Source: Naematelia aurantialba
Lineage: Eukaryota; Basidiomycota; Tremellomycetes; Tremellales; Naemateliaceae
Assembly: GCA_021527695.1 (NCBI GenBank)
Contig: JAKFAO010000004.1
Location: forward strand, 785,001-849,000
Length of the DNA: 64,000 nt
Direction of reading: 5' to 3'
The notes below the pieces were generated by a model, which was given only the letters and a program-made list of their open reading frames with translations, did not search any database and had not been told where the DNA came from. A program made the translations under genes and the position numbers. This document shows, piece by piece, positions 35,462 through 46,215 of the stretch; the first letter of the stretch is position 1; the number at the start of each line of letters is the position of its first letter.

Positions 35462-35621
35462 GGAGACACAAGGAAAGGAAACAGCGCGGAGCTCCATAAA
35501 AATGGTGTCGAGTTCTTGTCACCAAACGGTTTCGTGTTGCTCGATGGCTTTATAAGCAATACTACGCAAACAGTCCTCGCCTCCAATAGCGTTTGACTCC
35601 CGGACATCCCGCTGCACGGCC

Positions 35622-36297
35622 ATGTCTCGCATACTTCGACTGATCAACGCAGCCCCTTCGCGGTCTTGGTTGGCTCGGCAATCCTTCTCTTCCTCACGGA
35701 TCACTCGCGAGCACATCTTGAACGCTGATGCAACGGTATGTCGGGATGTCGCATTCCTCCCCATCCACATGCCCATATTTGGATTGTGCTCAACCTTGCA
35801 TACGCTCATGAGAGCCTCCAGGGTTTTCGAGCGCGGGCATTGAACGAAGCCGAGTCGAAACCCGTTCTCGTCGACTTTTTCGCAACGTCAGTGACAGACT
35901 TGTCTGGCATACTTTCCAGACTGGCTAGGCATGCAAGACTGATGAAAGAGTGTAGATGGTGTCAACCGTGTCGCATGCTCACGCCTACACTGAAAAATCT
36001 GACCGGGCCAGAGTCAGACTACGACCTAATCACGATCGACGTGGATGAGCATCCCGAGGTGGCCGGGCAGTACAACGTGAGTCTGCCCATGTCTCTTCAG
36101 CAGGTATGGGAAATAGATGGGCTGACGCAGATATTCAGATTTCATCCCTGCCAACGGTGATTGCATTCAAGAATGGGAAGCCTGTCAACAAGTTTAGTGA
36201 GTCCTTGAGATCGTTGATGTTGGCGGGTGCATGTGCTGATCTGGCAGTCGGCATGCTCAGGGAGCAGCAGGTGAAGGACTTTCTCACCAAATTGTAG
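35622..36297 (+). CDS. Thioredoxin with mitochondrial-type presequence and CQPC site
   Basis: Exons 35622-35735, 35822-35886, 35956-36076, 36139-36196 and 36248-36297 give 135 aa. Thioredoxin reduces protein disulfides. The N-terminus (MSRILRLINAAPSRSWLAR) is an Arg-rich amphipathic presequence, suggesting the mitochondrial matrix. The fold markers are present: KPVLVDFFATW, MLTPTLKNL, ITIDVDEHPEVAGQY, ISSLPTVIAFKNGK with the cis-Pro, and the final helix. The active site reads WCQPC (Cys ~62 and ~65) instead of the near-universal WCGPC. The codon is plain CAA, so this is not a splicing artefact: the exon junction lies before the Trp. Confidence 0.92.
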
Positions 36298-36410
36298 ATT
36301 CGGTCACAGTTCATCGCTCCTCTCGCATGCATATCGGCAACCATACCATGTACCTGGTACTTGGATCACTGATCTACACAACTGGCCGCATTGCGTCATA
36401 GTCATGCGTG

Positions 36411-37299
36411 CTAGTCAAGGCCATAGGAATCTCCGCCTATCGCAAACGGATCCCCCTGCGGCTTCTCTTCCTCCTCTGGATGCCTTCGAGTTCTAAACTC
36501 TGTCATCTTGTTCTCTGCCCTGCCCCTGAGCTTCTCCACGGTCCTGTGGACCGGTCCCGAAACATGTCCGTACCACTTCCACTCCTTCCGGCCCTCCAAA
36601 CCCTGCTTGAGCGGGATGCGCCCGCAGAAACGAGCAAAGTAGGTTGGATCACACCCGTTCCAGTCCTGGCCGTGAGTCTTGGCCAAATGCGCCCGATGAC
36701 GTCGCGGGATGACACATTTGCAGCAGTGCCAGCAGCAATTGCAGGCGTGGTAGATGTCCAAGATGAGGTTGGCGAATTGCATAAAGACCAAGAACACAAG
36801 TATCGCGACGACTACATCGTACTTAGCTGGTGCGTTGACGGGCGCGACAAGGACCAGCTTTACGGCTCGCTGGGATAAACGCCTGATCACTACCAACTCA
36901 CTTATCCAGATCCAAGGGTTCTCCAAGACGTATTGTTTGAGATCCTATCATACGATGAGCACAAGCAACCTCGCGTATGTGTGCGCAGGAGAACTCACAG
37001 ATTTCAGCTGGGCTTCAATGGAATTCGTGACTGCCCCTGCTGCGGCCTACGTGCAGGTCAACTACACCTTTGGTAGGCCCCTACGCCCATGGCTTTGACG
37101 GTGATGACGAACGTAGCAGACTTACACCTGCTGCGCCGCCTGCGGCTGACGTGACATCTCCTAGAGCGCTGGGCGCAGCAGCAGCAGCCGTGGTGATGGC
37201 GCCTATGGCGGTATTGGCTGCACCGGTAATAGCGCCAACCCCTGCGTCTGCGATTCCCCCAACGTCGAGTCGTCGCAACAGTCCAAACAGAGGTGCCAT
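36411..37299 (-). CDS. Uncharacterised one-pass membrane protein with dense Cys cluster
   Basis: Exons 37299-37126, 37046-36999, 36944-36902 and 36826-36411 give 226 aa. I do not recognise the family. The N-terminus is Gly/Ala-rich (GAITGAANTAIGAITTAAAA) and could form an amphipathic helix. One membrane segment (VVVAILVFLVFMQFANLIL, about residues 94-112) runs into IYHACNCCWHCCKCVIP. Those six Cys within nine residues could be palmitoylated or bind metal. A conserved-looking soluble tail follows (THGQDWNGCDPTYFARF, EWKWYGHV) with basic and Pro/Glu-rich ends. The spliced model is supported by phase and by removal of stops, not by homology. Confidence 0.7.
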
Positions 37300-37760
37300 G
37301 CTGGCGGGTCACAAGGGTCCTGCACTTGCTTTGTGTTATCTGACCTCGGACTGAGCGACATGCATACGGCTTTAGTATGAGAGGCCCAATAATTGAAACT
37401 CGAATCGTCGTCCGCTGCATCGATCACGGTAAAGGACTAGCAGGGGCTGGGACTGAAAGGGGATGTTAAAGGAGAGCAGGGATTGTGCCACCAGTACATG
37501 ATAGGGTGACATGTCAAAGGAGTTGGAGAGGACGCATGTATGAGCGCGAAGGGTGTCTGGAGGTGCATGCTGCCCGTTTGAGGGGCTGGCGAAAGCGATA
37601 CGGGTGATCCACATTGTCAGACTCGGCTCTGTCTTGTGTATCAATGCAGCGGGCGATTGGAAGAAGGTGGTTGGGAACAGGGAACAGGTTAGTCCGTCCA
37701 ACCGTGAAAGCTGTCATGGCCTGCTACACGTCTACGCTCCATGCATCGCGGTCGTCAACA
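37300..37760. other. Intergenic region: promoter of the Cys-cluster gene and 3' end of PUS4
   Basis: 461 bp. Both neighbours lie on the minus strand. Frames here are short and do not splice into either gene. I see no repeat or RNA gene. Confidence 0.45.
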
Positions 37761-39472
37761 TTATAAATTCGCCGCCTCCTCTTCCGTCGTGCCTTCTGTT
37801 GCCCTCTCGCGTTTCTCCTGCCACAGTTTCTCATGCTTCGGACCCCCCGAGACAGGAACATCGACCGGGTGGAAATGCTTCAACATCTCCTTTTCCCATT
37901 CTCTCAGGGGATGTGCCATTCTCCGCTCCCGCACTCTGAGTGGACTGAAGTACTCCCGCAACTCATCTGGCTGTAGCTTCCCAGCAGCGATCATCGCTTC
38001 CTTTTCTTCCCGCTCGTCGTGGAGCATCTTTGCACGCTCTTGGAATGCTCTGTCCCAGATATCCCACCTCATCGCTATTGATGATGGTGTAAATGGTTTC
38101 GAGGACGAGGACGATGCCGAGCCGTTTTCGAGGTGAGGCTTCTTGTTTGGCTCGGGAGATGATGGTGGTGAGATACCGTGTTTCTTGTCATCGGCCTTGT
38201 CCTCCGGCAGCGAAAATTGACCCTGTTTGGTCCGTGTGAGAACGACAACGTGGGCCGCTGACCCGATTGCAAGGGCAATATCATTGATCAATGACCGCAC
38301 ATATGTCCCGCTAGACACTGACATGCGAACGGTGAATGTCGGTGGCCGGATTCCGGTCGATGAGACCTCTGGGACATCCTCAGCAGCAACGTCCGGCATC
38401 GGCGCTGCTTGTACGGTCGGATCCTCCGTTTTCGCATCTTTGACAATCTTGGTGAGGGAGGTGAACACCTGCTTCTCTTCTGGGGTTAACCGGACCTCTG
38501 GCCAGCGATAGTTGTGGCCTGCATGGGGCATTCCAGGTTTCGAGGCGGGTTGGAAATCGATCAAATCTATCGACACTGTACATTCTCGGACTGGTATGGG
38601 CCGAGGCAGAGGTTTGTTTTCCCGTGCGTATTCGTACAACTGCTTGCCCTCCATCTTGAGAGCAGAGAATCTGGTGGAAACGGATCAGTCGATGACTTCC
38701 ATGGCAGAGCGTACCAAAAGCCTGCTCACATTGGTGGAGTCTGCTTGATTTTCCCTCTGAACTGATCCAAGACATTCTCAATCGTCTCCCGCGTGACATG
38801 CTCCCACGGTGCTGTTGACAACACTTTGCCGTCTGCGTCCATCGTGTCTGTCGCAGCGCCGAGTAAACCTGTTGACACGTACTCCTTCGTCCCGTCCAGA
38901 TACGCCTGCAAGTACTTGGTCCCCCGATTCACACCAATGACTGCGACTCTCAGCATTCCCGCATGAACATCGAGTCGACGCACCAAGGACACCATCAGCC
39001 AAGGGGTCGAGCGTTCCCCCTTGTCCAATTTTGAATCCCTTTTCCGTCTTGTTCTTCTTCCTCTTGTTACCCTGCTGTTTCTGCTCAATCTTGAATTTGT
39101 CGTAAAACAGCTTGGAGTCTTCCAGGAGATCCGAAATCCGATCGACCAGGCGCATACTGGCATCGCGTCAGGGGTGTACACGAAGCTTGGCGTGGAGATG
39201 CAGACTGACCTGAGCATGCCGCTTGGCTTGGCAACAGGGAAGAGACCATTGAGGGGAAGGGGCGGGGTTGGCGTATCAACCATTCCGGCAGCACGGGGCG
39301 AGGGAGTTAAGGCAGAGATCCGAGGTAGCCCTGCGTCCAGGCTCGACGGAATGCCGAGCTTCTTCTGGGCGAGTCCGCTGCTGCTGCTGCCACTGCTGCT
39401 TATACTACTCGCTGATGGATGCTCCAAGTACGCTGTGAGAGACTTGAGAGCTGGTCGTACAGTTTTGCTCAT
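37761..39472 (-). CDS. PUS4: tRNA pseudouridine-55 synthase PUS4 (TruB family)
   Basis: Exons 39472-39210, 39156-38984, 38940-38730 and 38670-37761 give 518 aa. TruB/Pus4 isomerises U55 in the T-loop of tRNAs in nucleus and mitochondria. Motifs in order are [29 protein letters not shown] with catalytic Asp ~138, [10 protein letters not shown] with a DTMDADG turn, [21 protein letters not shown], and [14 protein letters not shown]. It is longer than bacterial TruB because of Lys-rich and Ser-rich inserts and a charged C-terminus. It is divergent with the NUG1-type GTPase; the starts are 162 bp apart. Confidence 0.93.
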
Positions 39473-39634
39473 CTGCTTGTTGAATGTATATAATGCACAT
39501 CCAAGCTGGAAATTTCAGCAGAGCGACTTTCTTTCCGTCGGAAGCAAAAATATTGGGACAAAAGATTCCTGTTCTGATTTCAGACTTCATGTTCTCTCGA
39601 CCTCTTTCGTCGTGTTCAGACTTCTGCGCTCGCC

Positions 39635-41885
39635 ATGCCAAAAGCAAGTGAGTGAGGCTCTCATTGAGCGTGCTTGGGAGCCTTACAAGGGAAGCTGATT
39701 GCCGCAGGGGCTGGCGGGAAGAACCGAAACAAGGTATACACCTTGCCCAGCGCCGCAAGTGGGTATCCCTCCAGCGCGACCCGTAGTCCCAGCTGACAGA
39801 CATAGAGCGGAAAGACCTTGGCGTGCCCAAGATTCAGACCCAACGTGATGGTGGACAGTCCAGTAAACTACCCGCGTCCATCAATGCCGTAGCCTCGACG
39901 TCACGCTTTCAGGGCGAGACTTTCCAACCCCCTCCCGAAAGCACCTTGTTCGAGCCCGTCGATGCCTCTTTGACGGTCCGCGATTCGTCTGCAAAGGCGT
40001 TTATGCGGGAATTGAGAAAGGTGATTGAGCGAAGTGATGTTATTATTCAGGTCCTGGATGCTAGAGATCCAGAAGGGACGAGGAGCAAGTGGGTAGAAGA
40101 GGAAGTTCGGAAGAGAGAGGGGCAGGGTAAGAAGCTGTTGGCGGTGATGAACAAAATAGGTGAGCTACGTCGACGTCAAGGGTTCGTCAACCTGACACAG
40201 GGAGATCTGGTACCTCGAGCGAATCTCGAAGCGTGGCTGAGATATCTTCGCCATTCATTCCCCTGCATGCCCTTCAAGTCGTCGACTCAGAGCCAGCGTC
40301 AAAACCTATCTCAAAATTCTGTTCCTCTCGCCCAACCTACAAGCACACCTGGACAGAAGACCACCTTGGCACCACTGCCCGTTACCTCGTCCTCCCTTGG
40401 TGCCCCGGCGCTACTCCATCTGCTCAAGCAATACGCACTTTCCACCCCTCACTCGTCCTTGACCGTCGGCGTCGTAGGATACCCAAACGTCGGCAAATCA
40501 TCACTGATCAACTCGTTGAAACGCAGTCGTGCGTGCGCGGTCGCAGCTATGCCAGGCAAGACACGTGTGGTACAGGAGGTCGTACTCGACAAGGGTGTCA
40601 AGATCATGGATTGCCCCGGGGTCGTTCTCGAGGACTTTGGTCGAGAGATGGAAGGGGAGGAAGCGAGACGGCGGCAGGCTGAGATTATGCTTCGTAATTG
40701 CGTCAAAGCGGAACTTGTGGAAGACCCTACTGCACCTGGTCAGTGTAACAACTATGATCGACTGACTGAAACCAAGCGGCCAGGCTAACGATAATTAGTC
40801 GAAGTGATATTGTCAAAAGTGGATCCATTACTGCTGCAAAAGTTGTATAACATCCCTCCGTACGACGATTTACGGGATTTTCTGATAAAGATTGCGTTGA
40901 CACGAGGCCGTCTAGGCAAGGCAAGTCTCTATCCATTCGACCTTGTGACGGAGCTGACATGATGTCAGGGGGGTATTCCTGATCTGAATGGATCCGCCGT
41001 TTCCGTCTTACGCGACTGGAACAGCGGCAAAATTCCTTACTCGACCAAACCTCCGGCCGTTCACCCGTCCTCTGCACCGCAACCTCACCTCAATCCGGAA
41101 GACGTCGAGATGGCCGGCGAGCAGATTGGTGATGCTAGGATCCTGAACACGCTCAGTGAAGCATTCACGCTGGACGGTTTACTGGACCCAGCTGGAGATG
41201 AGGCTGCGTGGGAAGGGGAACAGGAGGCTGGCGAAGACGCAATGTGGCAAGAGTGAGTGTTTGCATCCCGGAGCAGTCGAAATTGATCCGAACAGCGACG
41301 ACGTCATCGACACACCTCTCGTCGCCAATCCGGCAGCTACTTTCCCAGCTCCATATGATGACCCCGAATCGCCAATGTCCGACACGTCGGAATTCCGCCC
41401 ACCCCTTCCTGCACCATCGATCGCCTCTGCCCGACCATCAACTATCATGTTCCCAACTCCAGCAGCCAAGACCGATGCGCGGCTGTTTACAGCGGAAGAG
41501 CTCGCCACGATACCTGCTGGAGTGTTGGATCGGCAAAGACTCAAACAACAAGCAAAGAAGGCCAAAAAGAAGCGAGCGGCGGTGGAGCAGACCGAGGGTG
41601 AACTCATGTTTGGTCTATTGGGGATGGCCATGGAAGAGCGGGAACCCGAACCGGAAGTGCCGATACCGAGATTGTCGGCCAAGCAGCTCAAGAAGGAGAA
41701 GAAGAGAGCTGCAAAGGCGAGATTAGCCCAGAAACCTAGTGAGGTGGAGGTGGACGAGGAGGCGAAGAAAGAGGCAGACTTTGCGAACTTTTTGTCGACT
41801 GTGGGAGGTGAGCTCCTCTCTTTGACGTGAATGCCAGCTGGAAGACTGATCTTTGTTAGCGGAGGGGTCAGATGACGAGTTGTGA
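39635..41885 (+). CDS. NUG1: Circularly permuted nucleolar GTPase (NUG1/GNL3 type)
   Basis: Exons 39635-39647, 39708-39733, 39793-40159, 40205-40738, 40799-40920, 40969-41252, 41296-41807 and 41860-41885 give 627 aa. These GTPases drive 60S export maturation. The motif order is permuted as in the family: DVIIQVLDARDPEG, then NKID (~132-136), then the P-loop GYPNVGKSSLINSLKRSRAC (~227-246), PGKTRVVQEV, and DCPGVV. RGRLGKGGIPDLNGSA follows and the tail is rich in Lys/Ala. Intron 5 (40921-40968) is GC-AG with donor GCAAGT; it is the splice that gives GKGGIPD. The first two exons (13 and 26 nt) and the last (26 nt) are inferred from phase, and donor GTATAC at 39734 is weak. Confidence 0.88.
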
Positions 41886-42240
41886 AGATACAGAGGAGCG
41901 ACACGACCATGCATGACTTGACGTTCCTCCAGTCTGTGTAGCATCTGAAAATCCGTATCAAGCCACCGTGTGGGATCGCCACTTTAGCCAGCACGGCAGG
42001 GAGGTTGTGAAACGGCCTGACGGCCGGCTCGGCTGTCCACGGCGTCCTGCTTTCGAGGGCTCATACTTGGACTGATAAAGCTGCGACTCGGAGAGATATG
42101 CAAGGGTAGTCGCTTCTCAGTTTGCTCGAACGCACCTAACGCTCCCGTCACGACCGCTTACGAAGACCGGAAGATGATCTTGAATACTTGCCTGATGGCA
42201 GTTGGTCTAGGTTCTTGCATCGTTCTGGCCGTACCAGTCC
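41886..42240. other. Intergenic region downstream of NUG1
   Basis: 355 bp without a convincing gene. A hydrophobic frame opens at 42174 just before the next gene (MILNTCLMAVGLGSCIVLA), but its phase does not join any following exon. Confidence 0.4.
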
Positions 42241-43071
42241 ATGTCGGATCCACCAATAGTGAGTGCGAGTTTTGGGGTGCATGCCAGTGCTGTGCTTATT
42301 AGAGGAGCAGGTACAAACCTAGCCTCGAGATCCCCTGCAGCTACAGAGCGGGACCTCGTCTCTCTGGGCCAGCTGATCAACGACGAGTGGGCAGACGACG
42401 AGGCTCAGGTGCTGCGCCTCGACCCCTTTGCCGACCTCTCCCCTGCAGCTGACGCATCCGCGTCGGTCTTCGCTCCCGCTTCCGCACCCTCAATCCCCGT
42501 CCCAGCTCCACCTTCGCCGCCGAAGCCTCAAGTCCAGCCAGACATCGTCGACCTCACCACCAAGCCAAATGAAGATGTAAATGCCAAAGAGAATACCGGA
42601 GCGGACGAGGCAGAGGTAGAGGGAGACGATGCCCCCGCTCCAGTGACACAACTGCCCATCGTGGAGGGGCTGTTTCAGATTCTCGGAGAAGATCAAATGG
42701 GCCGAAGTCTGGTGAAACGAGGACGAAATCTCCTCATCGAGGTGAGTCGGTCAGGCATGCTGCAGGCAGGGGGATGTTGAGGCGTGAGGGTCTGGAACTT
42801 GTGCAGGCAAATGGCTCGTCCTCGAAGTGCAGGGTCAGAAGCGAAAGAGAGGTTGAGGCGACAGAGAGGCTGAAGGGCCATCAACAAGAAGGGAGCAGAG
42901 AGAAAGTGAAGAAACGAGGAGAGAGTAGAGAGGGAGGGGAGAGACGAGATAAATACAATTCAACTAATCGACATGCGCTCATCACCACCGCAGGAACCCA
43001 TCGTCAATGGACATCAATGGTTGGGAGCAGCCGAACTGTCGGACGAGGACGACGAGCCGTTCTGGCGCTAG
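42241..43071 (+). CDS. Small acidic hypothetical protein
   Basis: The best model is exons 42241-42741, 42807-42833 and 42994-43071, 201 aa, ending EPIVNGHQWLGAAELSDEDD then EPFWR. I do not recognise it. Seen: LINDEWADDEAQVLRLDPFA, a Pro/Ala-rich linker, an acidic stretch, GLFQILGEDQMGRSLVKRGR, and an acidic terminus. The GTGAGT donor at 42742 is strong. The second donor (GTCAGA at 42834) is weak, and a later donor near 42905 would also keep phase. A GT-AG intron-like stretch at 42259-42302 does not fit the downstream frame, so I left it as coding. Confidence 0.45.
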
Positions 43072-43384
43072 CGGCGACGCAGCAAGATAGCAGTGTGGCG
43101 TCATGGCGAAAAGAAAACCAGGGAGAAGCATCTTGACACAACCAGGCAGCCGTAGAGACAGTAGCGCAGCAGTAGACCGGTCACAGAGCAGCAGTAAAGC
43201 ACCCCATGTACCGACTTGTATGCAAGGTGCCACTTTGCCACTGACCAGACACGGAATCAAAAAACGTTACTGAAAGTTACGAGTCGTTGACTTGTGGATT
43301 TTGAAAATCATCAGACGTCCATTCACTACACCACCAACAGCTTTTGATTGTGCATAGACACACGTCGCGGGTCACATCTAGACG
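43072..43384. promoter_or_regulatory. Upstream region of cystathionine gamma-synthase
   Basis: 313 bp. No CACGTG box of the Cbf1/Met type is visible, which is worth noting for a sulfur-amino-acid gene. Nothing else stands out. Confidence 0.4.
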
Positions 43385-45650
43385 ATGATCGCGACCATGG
43401 AGCCGTCGCCTATCCCGGTCGGCGTGTCCGTCCCAGTGATGACGGCGCACGCCATCTCGGTGTCGCTCCCGACCTGGCAGGACAATGTGTGGTACGAGGA
43501 AGGGGACAAGCGGGTGGTGGATAAGATGGAGACTGGGTATCCTCGGTTCTTCATCCATCGCAGCATCCAAAAGGTGAGCAATCGGCTTATCCGTCTCTGC
43601 ATCCACCTTCCAGTCCAAAGTGTGGACAGGGAGATGCGAGAATTCAGATATCAGAGCCTGAGAGTCCGATTGGTGTCAATGTGTGATTGGGTGCTGACCA
43701 AATTCTAGCTTGCAAACCTCTGCCTGGCGAAATTCGGCAGGCCAGACGAACAGTGCATCCTATTGCCCTCGCCAAAGGTCGCAGTGGTAGCCCGAGACTT
43801 CCTGGCAGCTCAACAACCGCCTGTGCCATCGCGCATTGTCGAATTCGTCATTTGCCCTTCCTTTGCCTCGCTGCCTACAGCCGCAGTGTCGTCCGACACG
43901 GCGTCTAGCAGCTCTGCCGTTCCGATCGACTGCGTCGAGTTGCAGATTCTGCTATTTGATAAAGCCCATTGGTCGATGGCCAAGGCGTTCTGGCAACATA
44001 CAGGTGACGGAATCTGCTCCAGGATGGCAGAGCGCGCACTGGCATTCCTGGGCGAGACGCCCGCAGGAATGCATCCCGCAACGCCGGTGCTCGGGTCAGA
44101 CAGTGCCCCCCCGTCCAAGGCGCCGGCTTCTTCCCGTAACAGACACTATTCGAGACGAACGACATCGGTGCCTTCGACGCCCACTGTGCCTGCAACCCCG
44201 ACAACGACAGTGCCAGAACCACCAGCCGAGCCAGTTACAGACGAAAATCTCACGGCGGATCTCACGACGTACCTCGAAGAGCGGTACGGCCGCAACCTGC
44301 CTCTGTTCAACGCGCCGCTCGCCAAGCAGGCTCTGAAACGACGGATCGCAGGTGGACTGTTGCCGAGCGACGAGGGATTTGGGCAGATTGAGGACGTCGT
44401 TCGAGGTGGCGGGGCAGGACAAAAAGCTGTGACAGAGGACGAAGTGTACTTGTACCCGTGCGGCATGAGCGCCATATGGCACGCGCATGACATTTGCCGT
44501 AAAGCACGACTAGCAGCCGGCGGCCAAGAGGGGAAAAGCGTCTGTTACGGGTGAGTGCAACTCGCGTGCCCGCCGAGAACTGCTGCTGACGGTCCTGCAG
44601 ATTCCCTTACACAGATACGTTCAAAATCTTGTCCAAGTGGGGCCCGGGGTGTCATTTCTTCGGTATTGGCGGGCCAGAAGAGATCGACGACTTGGCCAAC
44701 TTGCTCGCTACGGAAGCCGCGTCGGATGCACCCATTCTCGCTCTCTTTTGTGAATTCCCTAGCAATCCCCTCCTGCGCAGCCCCGATCTAGTTCGTATCC
44801 GCCAACTTGCCGATCAATACGGTTTCGTCGTGGTGGTAGACGAGACGATCGGGAATTTCATCAACGTCGAAGTCGTGAATTCTGCCGATATCGTTGTCAG
44901 CAGCTTGACGAAGATCTTCAGCGGGGATGCCAACGTCATGGGCGGCAGGTGAGTCCAGGCCAGTCATTTGACTGGGATAATGACTGGGATTGGCGAAATC
45001 GGCGTCGCTAACATCTTTGCTCCAGTCTGATCGTCAACCCGAGCGGCCCATTTTACAACGCATTGAAAGCGGTGCTTGACACCGACTACCAGGACAACTA
45101 TTACCCCGAAGACGCGGTGTACATGGAGCGCAACTCTCGCGACTACCGGAATCGGATCCGGCGGGTCAACGACAATGCCTATGACCTGTGCGAGTACCTG
45201 TACTCTCGCTCGTTGGAGGCGTCCTCGACGTCGCCGTCTTCCGCGTCGGACTCTGTCAAAGCGATCAAGCGGGTGTGCTACCCGCGTTATATCACGCCGG
45301 ACATGTACGAGCAGGCGCGGCGCAAACCCACATTGGGCAAGGGGGGTTATGGCGGTCTGTTCTCCGTGACGTTCACGACCATGGCGGCGTCGACTGCGTT
45401 CTTCGACACACTCGGATGCGCCAAGGGCCCGTCGTTGGGAACGAGCTTCACCCTCGCTTCGCCGTACACCATCTTGGCGCATTTTGTCGAGTTGGACTGG
45501 GCGGCAGAGTTCGGTGTCGAGGCGGGCTTGGTCCGCGTCAGCGTGGGGCAGGAGGACAAGGCCATCGTGATGAGGTGGTTTGGAGCGGCGGTCAAGGCGG
45601 CTGAGGAGGCGGTGCGAGTCGAGGCGGCACAAAACGGCCACGCGCAATGA
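43385..45650 (+). CDS. STR2: Cystathionine gamma-synthase (PLP enzyme, STR2-like)
   Basis: Exons 43385-43573, 43709-44550, 44601-44948 and 45026-45650 give 667 aa. The enzyme joins an activated homoserine and cysteine to make cystathionine on the route to methionine. The fungal long form is evident: an N-terminal domain ([20 protein letters not shown]), a Ser/Pro/Thr-rich insert, [54 protein letters not shown], and the PLP lysine in [16 protein letters not shown] (Lys ~448). [20 protein letters not shown] and RVSVGQED complete the fold. The first intron is 135 nt. It is convergent with the RAX1-like gene. Confidence 0.94.
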
Positions 45651-46215
45651 GGACAATGAGTCGCAATCTCCATACTAGACCGTCATCCGCGGCGGGAACC
45701 AAAATCGTCCTCATAGTCGGACATGAGACGGGGGATATGCAGACACCATATCATGCCATGTCTCGTATGCCATTCTTCTTGAACATTGCCTTGAAGCAGA
45801 TCCACAACAACGACTGAGGCTTGCGATCACGAGTGATTGATTGCACACGTTTCAATTTGTACATTTCACCACTGGCCAACTACCTGGCCTGGGGCTGGGA
45901 TGATCATGATACACAGAAATCAGTGGATGGGATACAAATCCGTCTGATTAAATTCGAAATATGAATTGACACTCGCCATGATAACCAAATACTCGTGTCC
46001 AGGCGAAACATGGATCGATGCTCTATACCCAGATACCCAAATAGACCACCAACAGAGCCCAGAGGGCTATACGGTTCAACGAAACCAACACTCCGTATCA
46101 TCCAATCCATGGATCCAACCAATGGTATTACGCTGGTCTCAGCCGTCGCTATGACCACGACCACGACCACGACCACGACCCAAGAGACGAGGACGAGAGG
46201 CGAGGGCACACGAAC
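45651..46215. other. Intergenic region with a GACCAC microsatellite
   Basis: 565 bp between convergent 3' ends. At 46153-46180 the hexamer GACCAC repeats about 4.7 times. No gene is supported. Confidence 0.55.

Noticed and set aside
42174..42258. Signal-peptide-like frame MILNTCLMAVGLGSCIVLA before the acidic hypothetical gene
   Set aside because: Its phase does not join the downstream exon through the nearby GTGAGT...TTATTAG intron.
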